Source: Arabidopsis thaliana
Lineage: Eukaryota; Streptophyta; Magnoliopsida; Brassicales; Brassicaceae
Assembly: GCF_000001735.4 (NCBI RefSeq)
Contig: NC_003071.7
Coordinates: forward strand, 507,001 to 571,000
DNA length: 64,000 nt
Direction of reading: 5' to 3'
Made by a program: the position numbers and the translations under genes. The notes below the pieces were generated by a model. That model was not told the origin of the DNA. It searched no databases and saw nothing but the letters and a program-made list of their open reading frames with translations. Shown in pieces: positions 1-11,327 of this stretch (within the stretch, counting starts at the first letter, position 1; each line of letters opens with the position of its first letter).

Positions 1-926
1 ACACATTTTGCATAAAATGGCATAAATTTGCATAGACGTGATAACTAATAGACTAAATAATTATTTCGAATATAGAGTTTTTTTCTCAGTCTTGGCTGGC
101 ATTGCTGTGTTTGTGTGTGTGCGTGCATTTAGAGGAGTTCTATAAATAGAATGAAGTAAATAAATATGTGGTGCTGCAAATATATATAAGTAGCTAGTTT
201 TCTTAAATAAAAATATAAGTAGTTCATTGAATACATGCTCAACTTGCATTTATTGAACATACAAGATCTTGAATTAGGACAAACTCAGATATTCATTTGA
301 CAATCATTCTCTATACATTAGTGTGAAACTTAACTTTTTCCACCTACCTTTGGAATTCGTTGAATACCACATTAATTTATTATATAGATAGCTATATTCA
401 TAGTTTCATACATAAATTATAGTGAATTAAGCATAATAGTTTTCCGGAGTTGATTAATAATGTTTATGTTTATTATTATTGCATAAACTGATATTGATAA
501 GAGTTAGATTTGTTCGTACACATAGTCATATAGACAAATACATCATCATAGTTGAAATGTGACACAACATTGTACTCCTATTTATGTGTATGCGTGCAAT
601 TTTATTGTATGCATCAAACATGTGAGTGTGTAAGCTTGTTAAGAGTTTACACAGGTGAATAATAATATGATGTATAATAGAGTAGTAGAGTGACTTTCTA
701 GCCATCTATCTACTTTTCAAGATCCCATAATTACACGCGAATCTATTTGTAGCTACGTGACATGATGAGTCTCTCTCTCTACTTACATTTATATTTTTTT
801 TCTTTCACTTTTCCCAAAATATGTCTTTTATTTCATCATTTTATATGAATAGTATAGAGATATATCTGACGATCCAATAGATTCCATTGTGAAATTGATT
901 TTTATTTATTTTATTTTGTGTCACAG
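1..926 (+). other. Part of last intron of IDD5
   Basis: This AT-rich stretch has no coding signal. It ends in a pyrimidine-rich tract and TGTCACAG directly before the exon at 927. IDD genes have a long last exon that starts inside the fourth zinc finger, so this is most simply the 3' part of the preceding intron. The exons with fingers 1 to 3 must lie left of the window. The intron is therefore at least 926 nt. Confidence 0.75.
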
Positions 927-2154
927 GCGAGACAGTTTCATCACACATAGAGCTTTCTGTGACGCGTTGGCTCAAGAGAGTGCGAGACACCCAACTTCAT
1001 TGACTTCTTTGCCAAGTCATCACTTCCCGTACGGACAAAACACAAACAACTCCAACAACAACGCTTCAAGCATGATCCTTGGTCTGTCCCACATGGGGGC
1101 CCCACAGAATCTTGATCACCAGCCCGGTGACGTTCTCCGTCTTGGAAGCGGAGGAGGAGGAGGAGGAGCCGCTTCACGCTCTTCTTCTGATCTCATTGCT
1201 GCGAATGCTTCAGGCTACTTCATGCAAGAGCAAAACCCTAGCTTTCATGATCAACAAGATCATCATCATCATCATCAACAAGGGTTTTTGGCTGGGAACA
1301 ATAACATCAAGCAATCACCAATGAGTTTTCAACAGAATCTGATGCAGTTCTCACATGATAACCATAATTCTGCTCCCTCCAATGTCTTCAATCTCAGCTT
1401 CCTCTCCGGAAACAACGGAGTTACTTCTGCCACAAGTAACCCTAATGCTGCCGCCGCTGCTGCTGTTTCTTCTGGTAATCTTATGATATCAAACCATTAT
1501 GATGGCGAAAATGCTGTTGGAGGAGGAGGAGAAGGAAGCACTGGTCTCTTCCCTAACAATCTGATGAGCTCGGCAGATAGAATTAGCTCAGGATCAGTCC
1601 CTTCACTCTTTAGCTCATCAATGCAAAGTCCAAATTCAGCACCTCACATGTCAGCCACTGCCCTTCTACAGAAAGCTGCTCAAATGGGTTCAACCTCAAG
1701 CAACAACAACAACGGAAGCAACACCAACAACAATAACAATGCCTCATCGATCCTAAGAAGCTTTGGGAGTGGAATCTACGGAGAAAATGAGAGTAATCTT
1801 CAGGATTTGATGAATTCTTTCTCTAACCCCGGCGCAACGGGAAACGTTAACGGAGTTGATTCTCCTTTTGGTTCGTACGGAGGAGTGAACAAAGGATTAA
1901 GCGCTGACAAACAGAGCATGACTAGAGACTTTCTTGGAGTTGGACAGATCGTAAAAAGCATGAGTGGAAGCGGAGGGTTTCAACAACAGCAACAACAGCA
2001 ACAGCAGCAACAACAACAACAACAACATGGAAATAGTAGAGAAAGAGTTGGCTCGTCGTCGGATTCCGCTGATAGAAGCAGCATGAATGTGAATACCGGA
2101 GGTGGTCCGGCAAGTACTTCACCACCTTATGGAATCCATCATGCGAGTTTCTAA
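927..2154 (+). CDS. IDD5: IDD-family C2H2 zinc-finger transcription factor, last exon (IDD5/RAVEN)
   Basis: This is the C-terminal part of an INDETERMINATE-domain transcription factor, a nuclear DNA-binding protein. The exon begins at the third base of an Arg codon after a TGTCACAG acceptor. It opens with RRDSFITHRAFCDAL, the second half of the fourth zinc finger, as does exon 3 of the paralogue at 11328-14170. Downstream are low-complexity Asn, Gly, Ser, Ala and His tracts, a 15-residue polyglutamine run (1981-2025), and the two conserved IDD C-terminal motifs: SATALLQKAAQMGS and TRDFLGVG. In the family these motifs contact partners such as DELLA, SHR and SCR proteins. The ATG at 889 is intronic and is not the start. 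About 408 codons are present; I recall about 600 aa for the full protein. The choice of IDD5/RAVEN rests on similarity to, and convergent pairing with, IDD4. Confidence 0.9.
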
Positions 2155-3988
2155 GAAGATAAAAGAAGTTTCTAAGGAGAAATTTTAAAAAAGGTTTTTA
2201 GTTCATCAAAGTACATGCTATATCTTTCAGGTATGCATGTCGTCATCAAAACCCCATTTGAAGTAATTAAAATTTTAGTTGCAATTTATCTAAACTCAGT
2301 TCTTTTTTTTTTTTCTTTTGTAAAAGATTTTGCCTTTCATTGTTTATATAAAATGGATTCCCTCCTGAAAAAAACAAATTTCAGAGTTATAGTTTATGGT
2401 TTCACAATGAAGAAATTTTCATATTATTATCCGTAGATTTTTTTCTTCTTGCCTTGTGACATATTAGATACTTTAAGAAATTCAATATATTTCTGGCTTA
2501 TAGTTTTAGAGTCAATGCTTAGTCTTTGTTCTTGTATGTATTATTTCTTATAGGGTCAAAGGCTAAAAACAACATTATACTAACGGGTTTAACTATAAAA
2601 AATTTGGGTGTGAATAATTGTTTTTGATAGGAAAAAAATGTTTTTTTATATTTGTTTTTGGCTGACACATTTATCGTCTTATCATTGCATGGGGCAGTCA
2701 ATGAGTTGGAGAGTACAAGCAGCCTTTGCTAAGTTTTTATTTGTCTTTTTGTTTTCATTTTCTTTTATTTGCCTTTTTATTCTTTAATTTCTTTTCATTT
2801 GTCATCTTCACTAGCTGGCAATGTCACGAGTGTTTGTCCTGTGATCTCCTTTCTAAATATCTCGATACATGTATACATATACATGTCACATAGGTGTCAC
2901 ATGTGCATATATTTATGCATTTGTATAGTTCTGTATGTAACATGTTCCTACCATATCCTCAAAGGATTGTCCCCATCATATTTTAAATTTGACGGTCCAA
3001 AATAAACAATTCTGTCTCAACATTCACGCGTCTTCATTATTGATGCTAATTTGCGGTTAAAAGTTGTAGCATCAATTGAAACTGCATCTAAGGTACAATT
3101 TCGATTTTTGTATGGAATCGTGTATATATTAGAATACATAAGAATTACAGTTTTAGTTTTTAAATTTTGTTGTTACTATTTTTTTTAGATTGGATATTGT
3201 ATTGTCTCTTACAAATATAACTATTCAAATGATTTAATAGAACTTCATTCAAGTATTTTGATATTTCGGTGTATGATGGTTGATATTTTCTTGGATTTTT
3301 AGCTAGTTTTAGATATTTTTTTTGTTAGAGATTTATTCTATTGGTGTGCGTATGTGAACATATCATTACACTATTGTGAGTGACAACATCTACAATTGTT
3401 GAAATAACGATATTAATAATGGTAATATAATGTCTTTGTCGTAATAATTTATAAGGGGAATAACAATAATAGTTAAATTTCGTATATATAATGTAGGGAC
3501 ATACATGCAAGTGATGGAAGTAAGGAGGCCCATCGACATGAAACGAGAGGGAGAGATTATATCGTTGTCTCACCAAAAACAGACAGCTCTTCTCTCATCT
3601 TCTTAATTTCCCCTGTTTCTTTTTCTGTTCTAAAATTGTTTTGCTTATAACCTATTTTTTTCTTGGTTAAATAATCCATGTAGAGAAAGTAGATTTTTAC
3701 CATCAACGACACCCTGCTTTAAAATTAAAAGCGTAAATTTGTTATATTTTATCGTTCAATTCTATCTTTTGTAAACTAATGCACATTTACCAATTGGTTA
3801 TTTTAATTTTTTTCGTCAATTTACCAATTGGATGTTTTATTCATGAATCTGAATGTTTTGTTTGTAGTAAGCTTGTGCAAAACTCTTTACAAAGAGCATG
3901 TATATTTTTGAAATTAATTGATTTTTTAGAAAAAAAATTGTTTTAAAAAATTATTTTTTTAGGTTCTCTATACACTATTTATTAGTTA
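2155..3988. other. Intergenic, IDD5 3' flank
   Basis: AT-rich DNA after the IDD5 stop, including its presumed 3' UTR. Only short chance ORFs are present. I saw no RNA gene or transposon ends here. Confidence 0.5.
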
Positions 3989-4338
3989 TCCCTTTATTAT
4001 TAAAAGGGAAGTACAAATTGAAATTTTGTCTAATTTGGCCTCAATTTTGATTTTAATTTTAGATTTTGTTCTTTGCTATTTAAAATCATTAAGGATAATT
4101 TGGTCTTAACAATCTCCTAAACTTTATATGATCCGATTGAATCTAAACCGTTCAATAAAATTAATTCCCTTTTAATCTAAACCGTTCAACAAAAATAATA
4201 TACAAATCATATATTACGATTCTTCACTAATCACTAAAAATTTATATTTATAAGTTTAGGATATCAAATTTATTCAAATATTTAGTATAAGAACCAAATA
4301 AACCGATTGCCCGCGGTAAATTGCGGGTTAAAACCTAG
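3989..4338 (+). mobile_element. Short non-autonomous Helitron (ATREP-like)
   Basis: The 350-bp element starts with TC after an A (3988) and continues as TCCCTTTATTATTAAAAGGG, like the 5' ends of Arabidopsis ATREP Helitrons. It ends with a GC-rich hairpin (GCCCGCGGTAAATTGCGGG, about 4309-4327) a few bases before CTAG (4335-4338), which is followed by T. Termini of TC and hairpin plus CTAG, inserted between A and T without a target duplication, define Helitrons. There is no coding capacity, so it would depend on a RepHel protein from elsewhere. Confidence 0.8.
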
Positions 4339-5679
4339 TTATTAATGAATTTTAAACTTCAAGATAAATAATTGAATATCATTGGTTTAAAATTATAGAA
4401 AAATATAAATCACAAAAATTAATACATTATTTTTAATATAATTTTTATATTTTTAATTTTTTTTTTAATAGGTGTATTTTTCTAAAAAACTAATTTAAAA
4501 AAACATAGGGAATATTGTGTTAAATCTCATTATTAAATGACCGTTTAAGACATATGTCTCGGTATTGTAAACCAATCAAAATAATTTTTATACTGAAAAG
4601 TGTTGTTTCGAACGAGTAATAATCAAATTTATAACTTCAAATTCTTAAAAAAAATATATATATTCATTATTTTCACTTAATTTCTTAAATCACCTTCTGA
4701 TTTATCGATTTTATACCTTCACCAACTGAATATACTAAAAAAAAAAACAGATTTCATTAGTCTTCTTACTATACACTTCCTTTTGATAGATGTTAAAGTT
4801 ATATGCCAATGGATCCAAATTTGTGATTGATTCAAATGGAATATATAAGCATATTATCAATGCATCTACTAATTAATAGTTATTGTATGGCCCAATTAAA
4901 GATTTCCCATAATGAAGTGGACCAAGAACAAGCAGAAGAAATCTCAAGAATTTTTGTAGTATTCATAAACTTTTCTCGACAATCTCTTCACGGGCCATTT
5001 TTTTTTCTATCTTTCACATGAACGACAACTCTGTCATTCACATGCTTTACCCTTTTATTTTTCTTATCCATTTCAATTAATATAAATCCACATAACAACT
5101 TTATATATATATATAATCTCTCCGATTCACAAACTTGATTATTGTTTCTTTCTTTTACTATTGAAGAATCTCCCTGAGAAACATAACCCCTGTATTATTT
5201 TCTAATGGTTGGAACTCCATACGGAGCATACCCCACTAGAGAAAAACACACACAAAGAGCTTCAAGATCTATCATATGGATTTGGAATTGTTTCTTTTTT
5301 CCTTTTGGTAATTAAAGACTAGTATGAACCAAAAGAGTATTTATCAAGTGAGATCAGTTGTTTATAATGCTACTAGAAATTTTGGTTAATTGAAAGTTTA
5401 TAATAAAATATTCTAAATTCTCATTAAAATTTTCCACATATATTTTTTTATATAGAATTTGAAATTTATACGGGTTTATTTACATGTTCAAGTAAAAAAT
5501 AAAATATAATCAAATTGACTTACAGTTATAGTTGTTAGTGTTAATTCTTAGTCCATTTTCTACCGCTAAGTATTTTTATTATATCAAATTTGGAGTTCCA
5601 ATATATTTATCTTGTTTCATTCTATTACAAAGAAAAATGGAGCACGAAATAAGCAAAGAAAAAAATTGAGTGCAAACAA

Positions 5680-5727
<48 letters not shown>

Positions 5728-7679
5728 AAAATCTGAGATATCCTTCAAAACATTCAAATTGATTCGTGTTTTACTCAATTGTTAAGTTAAAAAACAAATA
5801 TGAGAGATATAACTCAACAAAACTAATTTGCCTTATCAAATAAAAAGCAAAGGATTAAAAAAATATATAAAAAATTGAATATTAAAGGACAAACAAATTG
5901 ACTTATTTTAAAGTTTTTCCCAAATTAATTTCTTTTTAAAATTTATTGATATATTAGATCATTATAATATAAAATAAAGAGATAATATTTTAAATCATGA
6001 AGACTAAAACTTTGGACAGAAGCAGGTCGAGAGTCCAGTGTTGGTTGCCCTAGCGACTGTGGATATGACCATGTCTTAAGTTTGATCAATCCTACATATA
6101 CTCAAAAGAAAGTATGAGTAACCAGTAAAAAAAACCTTGTATACCAACTTTTTATTGTTAGACATATATTTTAAAACTTAACATTGTCTTCTTTGAAGTT
6201 CAATTTCATTAAAGATTATTTTTTAGATGTGTATCTTATATATTTGCAAAAACATAGTCTTCTTTGATATTCTTTGGACAATTTTCCAAACATAGATTTT
6301 ATGGATCTCGGATCAGAAATACCTCTGCATTATCCTCTTCTCGGTACGTACCACTTCGTGAACCTGATTCAATTGGTTTCTTATTAATATCGTATTTAAA
6401 CAAATTTCGATCGAGACACATTGTATTTATTTTAATTTATAAAAGAAAACCGTTTAACTATTTTTTTTTTATCGCTTTGTTACATATTACATGTCATCTT
6501 TAGTGTTTATAACTTTATATATTACTACCACCTAGAATAGACCATCAAGAAATGGTGATGTAGTGGTAGATTTCGGGCATATATATATACTTTTTTTGTT
6601 CTGTGTATATATACTAATCTACACTATTAATATTTTCGTTGTCACTCTAAACATATAACAACATGATAAACATTCCAATTTTACAGATTTTAATAGTTAA
6701 TATGATCCGGTGGTGTACGTCATGTTATATATATTTTGGATCGGGACATGTGAAATTGAGTAGGTGTAGAGATAGTCAAAGTTGGGAAAGTAACGATAAT
6801 GACGAAAAGAAACGATTTATGGTATGTCTTCGGAGTGTCAACAGCATTTTTCCTTAGCTAGCTAGTGTTAACAAAAAGCCTAGCCGAGTTGAAAGTCATG
6901 TTCATCTCCTGCCAACGATGCTTGCACCTATCGACAAAGCTACAAGAGACTCACAAAACAACTCTCTCTTATGAGATATACATGGATACCCCCAAGAAAT
7001 TGTACATGTTTGTTAAACTTTACGAAAAGATGACCGCATCAACACCTTAGCATCTTACTTGAGAGGTTTGTAGATATGTGAAAAGGGTCCCATATCAAGC
7101 ATGCAGAATTAGCTCTACATTGGTTTCATCAATCTTTCTATAGGAAGAACAACATATTACTTTCATCAGTTATTCATATTTTGTGGAAAACCTTGCTACT
7201 TGCTACGTATCCAAAAGCTGAAGAATTATTAGATGACCTACATCAATTTGTGTAGAAACCGGACCTAAACCAAACTCATAGCAAACAGAAAGATCATACT
7301 AAAAACCCCAATTCGGCAACATATACATGGAGGGGGTTTGAAAGAGGGGATAAACTGCTCAAATACTCCAATGAGCTAGCTCCCACAAAATCTTGAACAT
7401 TGAGTTTTCAAAAGAGCATGTAGGCTGTAGCACCATCCTATTAACATATATAATTTTATGGAAGATATTCTCAAATCATTTTGAGATCAACCTCTAACTT
7501 TAGTGTAAAAATGTACCGCTACGTATTACCCTAATATCTTAGTATTATCACGGTTTTTAACTAGGCACATGTTTATCTACTTTTCAAAATTGCCTATCCT
7601 CAAAATACGAGTTCAAAACTTTAAAAAAACATCCAAACTTTTTGTTCGAGAAATATATATTCTTTATACACACACATAC

Positions 7680-7714
<35 letters not shown>

Positions 7715-9400
7715 AACACAGTTCATAAATAATTTTTCGGAAACGTAGTACATATATATTTATATGCATTATTATTTAATCAAAACTTTTTGGAAGTATA
7801 AAACTAGAAATAATACAAAAAAATACAACAGAAAAGGAAAAACCATAATTAAAAATAGAAACAAATGTAAATTACTTTTATTATGAAAACTTAATTATCA
7901 ATACAAATATATATATCATATGATCAATCTAAATATATTGAAGTAACATTGGTTAACCAATGCAAGTACTACTTTTGAAATTTGGTTTCTTCTTTTCGAT
8001 ATGATACTTCAAAACTTCGATTAATATTTGATGTATTATACTGAATTTATTTAAGAAATTGGCATTCTATCTACTAAACTAATATGCAATATAAAAGCCA
8101 AAATATTTTGCAAAACCAGTAGGAATAAGTCAACATACTAAATGCATATGCAATATGTATTTGACTCCCCATTTTTCACCAAATTTTGATTCCATTAAAT
8201 CGTGTTATATAGTAAAGATTGGCTATGGATTGAATTTTATCTATCCAAAAATGTGAAAAAATCAATATATTAAAATATCAGTAAGGAAAAATCAATTCCC
8301 TTCTCTTTGCTCCAACTTGTTATTATACAACATAAATATTTCTTTGATTTTGACATTCGCTATGTATCTTCACTCACAATCAATATATCTAGCTAGATAT
8401 AGAGTATAATTATTTAGTTATTATGTATATGAATATTCAATTACAACATGATATTAGATAATATGAAGATGTTGGATGCTTGTGTTTGGACTATGCTTCG
8501 TATTGGAATATATCCGATACGATTGGCGTATTATTGTCTTCAAATATGCTCATATATATATATATATCGTATTTGCATGAGCAACGTGGGATGTGTAATC
8601 TAGTTTTATGAATTAAATTTAGTATCTATGACATGGTACGTATGCATATATACATATACTATACAATTAAAATATTCAAGTGGATGTTTTATTTTCGTTC
8701 ATAATACATGTAGCGAGAAAAGCACGATTTTTTATTTTCAAATAATAAATTCAATTATTTTAAATACCGGACATCATATAGTATACGGTTACGGTACCAC
8801 TTGAACAGATTAGACCCATCTAATTAATCCTAGTTATATTTTAGTCGTTCCTTATACATATATTTTAAATATATAAACTTTTTTAATCACATATGACCAA
8901 AACAAAATATAGTTCCAAACAAAAAATATCTCCCTCAACAAATAATAACTAGTTTGAATTTGGGTGGTAACATAGCAACGATAGATACTAAATAAATTAT
9001 ATTATGTTATATTTTTTGCTTCATATACTTTTTATATTCACTTTTTATAATTGATTTTTTAATTTTTAATTAACATAGGTCATTATTGATTTAAATTTTG
9101 TATTATTTTCTAAATGATATAATTCATATAGTTATATCAATATTGTAAAAGTGATGCAAACTGATATAGATTTAAAATTGATGTCACATGCACAAATTCA
9201 TAATGATATCAATTATTGTAACTGATTAAATTATAATTTTGTATTGATTATAAATAAATAATTTAAATGAGTATTATGTACTTTTTGAAGCTAATTAATT
9301 GATGGAACTATTAGTAACATCTATAAGTTATTAAACAATTGAAATATAAAATATTTCATTAGTTTACACATAAATAAATTAAAATAAAAAAATATTTAGA
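4339..9400. other. Gene-poor intergenic DNA
   Basis: Five kilobases of AT-rich sequence with simple repeats and only short ORFs that match nothing I recognise. The somewhat less AT-rich stretch at about 6.85-7.35 kb has no long reading frame in either direction. It could be a decayed gene or a non-coding transcript, but I cannot support either. Confidence 0.45.
5680..5723. repeat. (TA)n microsatellite
   Basis: A perfect run of about 21 TA dinucleotides. Such tracts are length-polymorphic and can extrude cruciforms. A shorter TA run lies at about 7682-7711. Confidence 0.95.
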
Positions 9401-9404
9401 CATA

Positions 9405-10335
9405 TATTTTATAGGGATTTTAATGAAAAGAACCCTCAAGTATCGGTAGATCCATTTTATACCTTCAACTATATTAATAATGAAAAAGCCTTAACTAAGA
9501 GATTTAAATGACAAAAACCTTTAAGTACTAATCAGTCTATTTAAAACTTCTAAATTATTAACAACACAAACCCACAATTATTTACGGATATATATTAGAC
9601 TCCATAAGTAAATATCTCTTAGCCAAAAAAACTCATTCGTCTATAGTATTGTCACAATCCTAAATGACCGTTATCAAAGAAATATTATTAAATTTTGAGT
9701 ATTTCAAAGATGTGTATAGTTTTTTAGACATAAATTGTTTTAAAATAGCATTAAAACGTCGTGATACAATAGAATGCAAAACAAAAACGATGAATTAATA
9801 TAATTAAGATATCGGGTCAGATTGGTAATAGTGGTTGCTTTGCATTTTTTGATGTAGAAATATGATTGTAGGTATTTTGGCTATAGAATTTAAAATTTTA
9901 GAAAGACTAAAAAATTGTGCTTTAGAAAGAGAGGTTTTCTATAGCAAAAAAAATAAATCATGTAAATATTTTGAATGTGAGAAAAAGTCAAATCTTCTAA
10001 AACTTGATTGGTTCTATTTCAAAGCTTTAGATTTTTTTTTTCTTTGTAAAGACTCTAAAGCACTTGCCAATTATGCCCATCGCATTATATATTGCGTAAA
10101 ACAATGAAAATAAACAAATTCATGTAAAAAATTAGAAACTAAATCTATTTAAAATAAAATATAAGCATGACGGTTACACGATCTTAGAATTATAAATGAA
10201 GGGTTTTTTTATTATAATTTTGTACTTAAATGTTATTTTCATTAATAGTTTAGGTAGAGTTTTATATGGACCGACTATTAAATGAGAGATTTTTTCATTA
10301 AAATTTTTTAGTTGAGGGGTTTTTCTATTAAAAAG
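9405..10335. mobile_element. Diverged inverted-repeat (foldback/MULE-like) element
   Basis: The arm at about 9415-9550 and the reverse complement of about 10200-10335 share a long diverged pattern. Both contain TTTTAATGAAAA, then a CCTC/CTCTC block, then TCGGTAGATCCAT or TCGGTCCAT, then an ACTAT-TTAATAATGAAAA-like block and a TTTAAGTAC block. The interior, about 600 bp, has a weak 81-codon ORF at 9862 with no recognised domain. Long degenerate terminal inverted repeats around non-coding DNA suggest a decayed Mutator-like or foldback element. The ends are approximate and no target duplication was identified. Confidence 0.45.
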
Positions 10336-11327
10336 TAAGTTCAGGGTTTTAAAATAGATTAATCTTGATGGTTTATGATCAATTATTAGTGGTTTATGAT
10401 CAGAATATATTTGTTAACATGTCCTCTAATCATATCAGATTCATTTAGTCTCGGTGGAAAGCCGAATTTGATTTATCTGAATATTCAAACATGAAAAATT
10501 AGAGAGCTAGCTTTCGAAACTTAAAACACTTTTGTTGGAACACCATTTTAGATTATATGGTAGTAAATTTTAGATTAAGAGATTGTGGGATGTAACTATG
10601 ATATCTTCTGTCCCGTTACGGACCAGAGCGGGATCGGAGACGATTAATCACAATGATCTGCTGTACCTTCGATTTTGGGAGTGTTTCTATCCCATCAACA
10701 TCGGTATATGAGAACATGGACTTCATATTATGGTGTCAACCGAAGCATGACGGTTCAGAACAATAGACAGAGACATTCCTTTGGATTTTTTAGTATTTGG
10801 ATAGTTACAAACGATAAAATATTCCAGGTAGTTATTGGAACAACTAGACATGTTAAAATATGCTTTAAGTGAACCAAAACATGGATTTAACCTCACATCA
10901 TGTTGAAACATCCCGTTGAGAGGGTTGTTTTTAAAAACACAGCATAGATTGCCTATGGTCAGATTTGTGTGTATTCTTCCTAAACTGAGATGTGTAATCC
11001 CAAGTTTCTACTATTTTTTAACCATTCAACCCCATTTCTTCGTTCTTTATCCACTTCGTTTAGTTCCACCCTCTTCATTCGAAACCATAATATTTATCAT
11101 TCTCTCGGTTATAAACAACACCACATAAAATCATATTGGAGTTGTAAGTCAGTACAATAGCTAGCAAACTTACAATCTTTTTTATTATATAAAAGACAGA
11201 CTCTAACCAAATCCAAACCTAAAAAGCTCTCACTAAAGATATACTATTATTATATAGTGATTATGAAAACAACAAGCGAAGATAACAAAATTATCACCTA
11301 ATTAAGTTATACAATAATAAGATATTA
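10336..11327. other. Intergenic, IDD4 3' flank
   Basis: No gene recognised. The stretch 10600-10910 is less AT-rich and has overlapping short ORFs on both strands that match no family I know. The part next to 11328 probably holds the IDD4 3' UTR. Confidence 0.4.

Noticed and set aside
889-926. ATG at 889 as the start of the zinc-finger protein
   Set aside because: It lies in the intron; the conserved IDD sequence begins only after the CAG at 924-926 and the zinc fingers are upstream of the window.
6865-7350. Possible decayed gene in the IDD spacer
   Set aside because: Both strands are broken by stops and no family motif was recognised.
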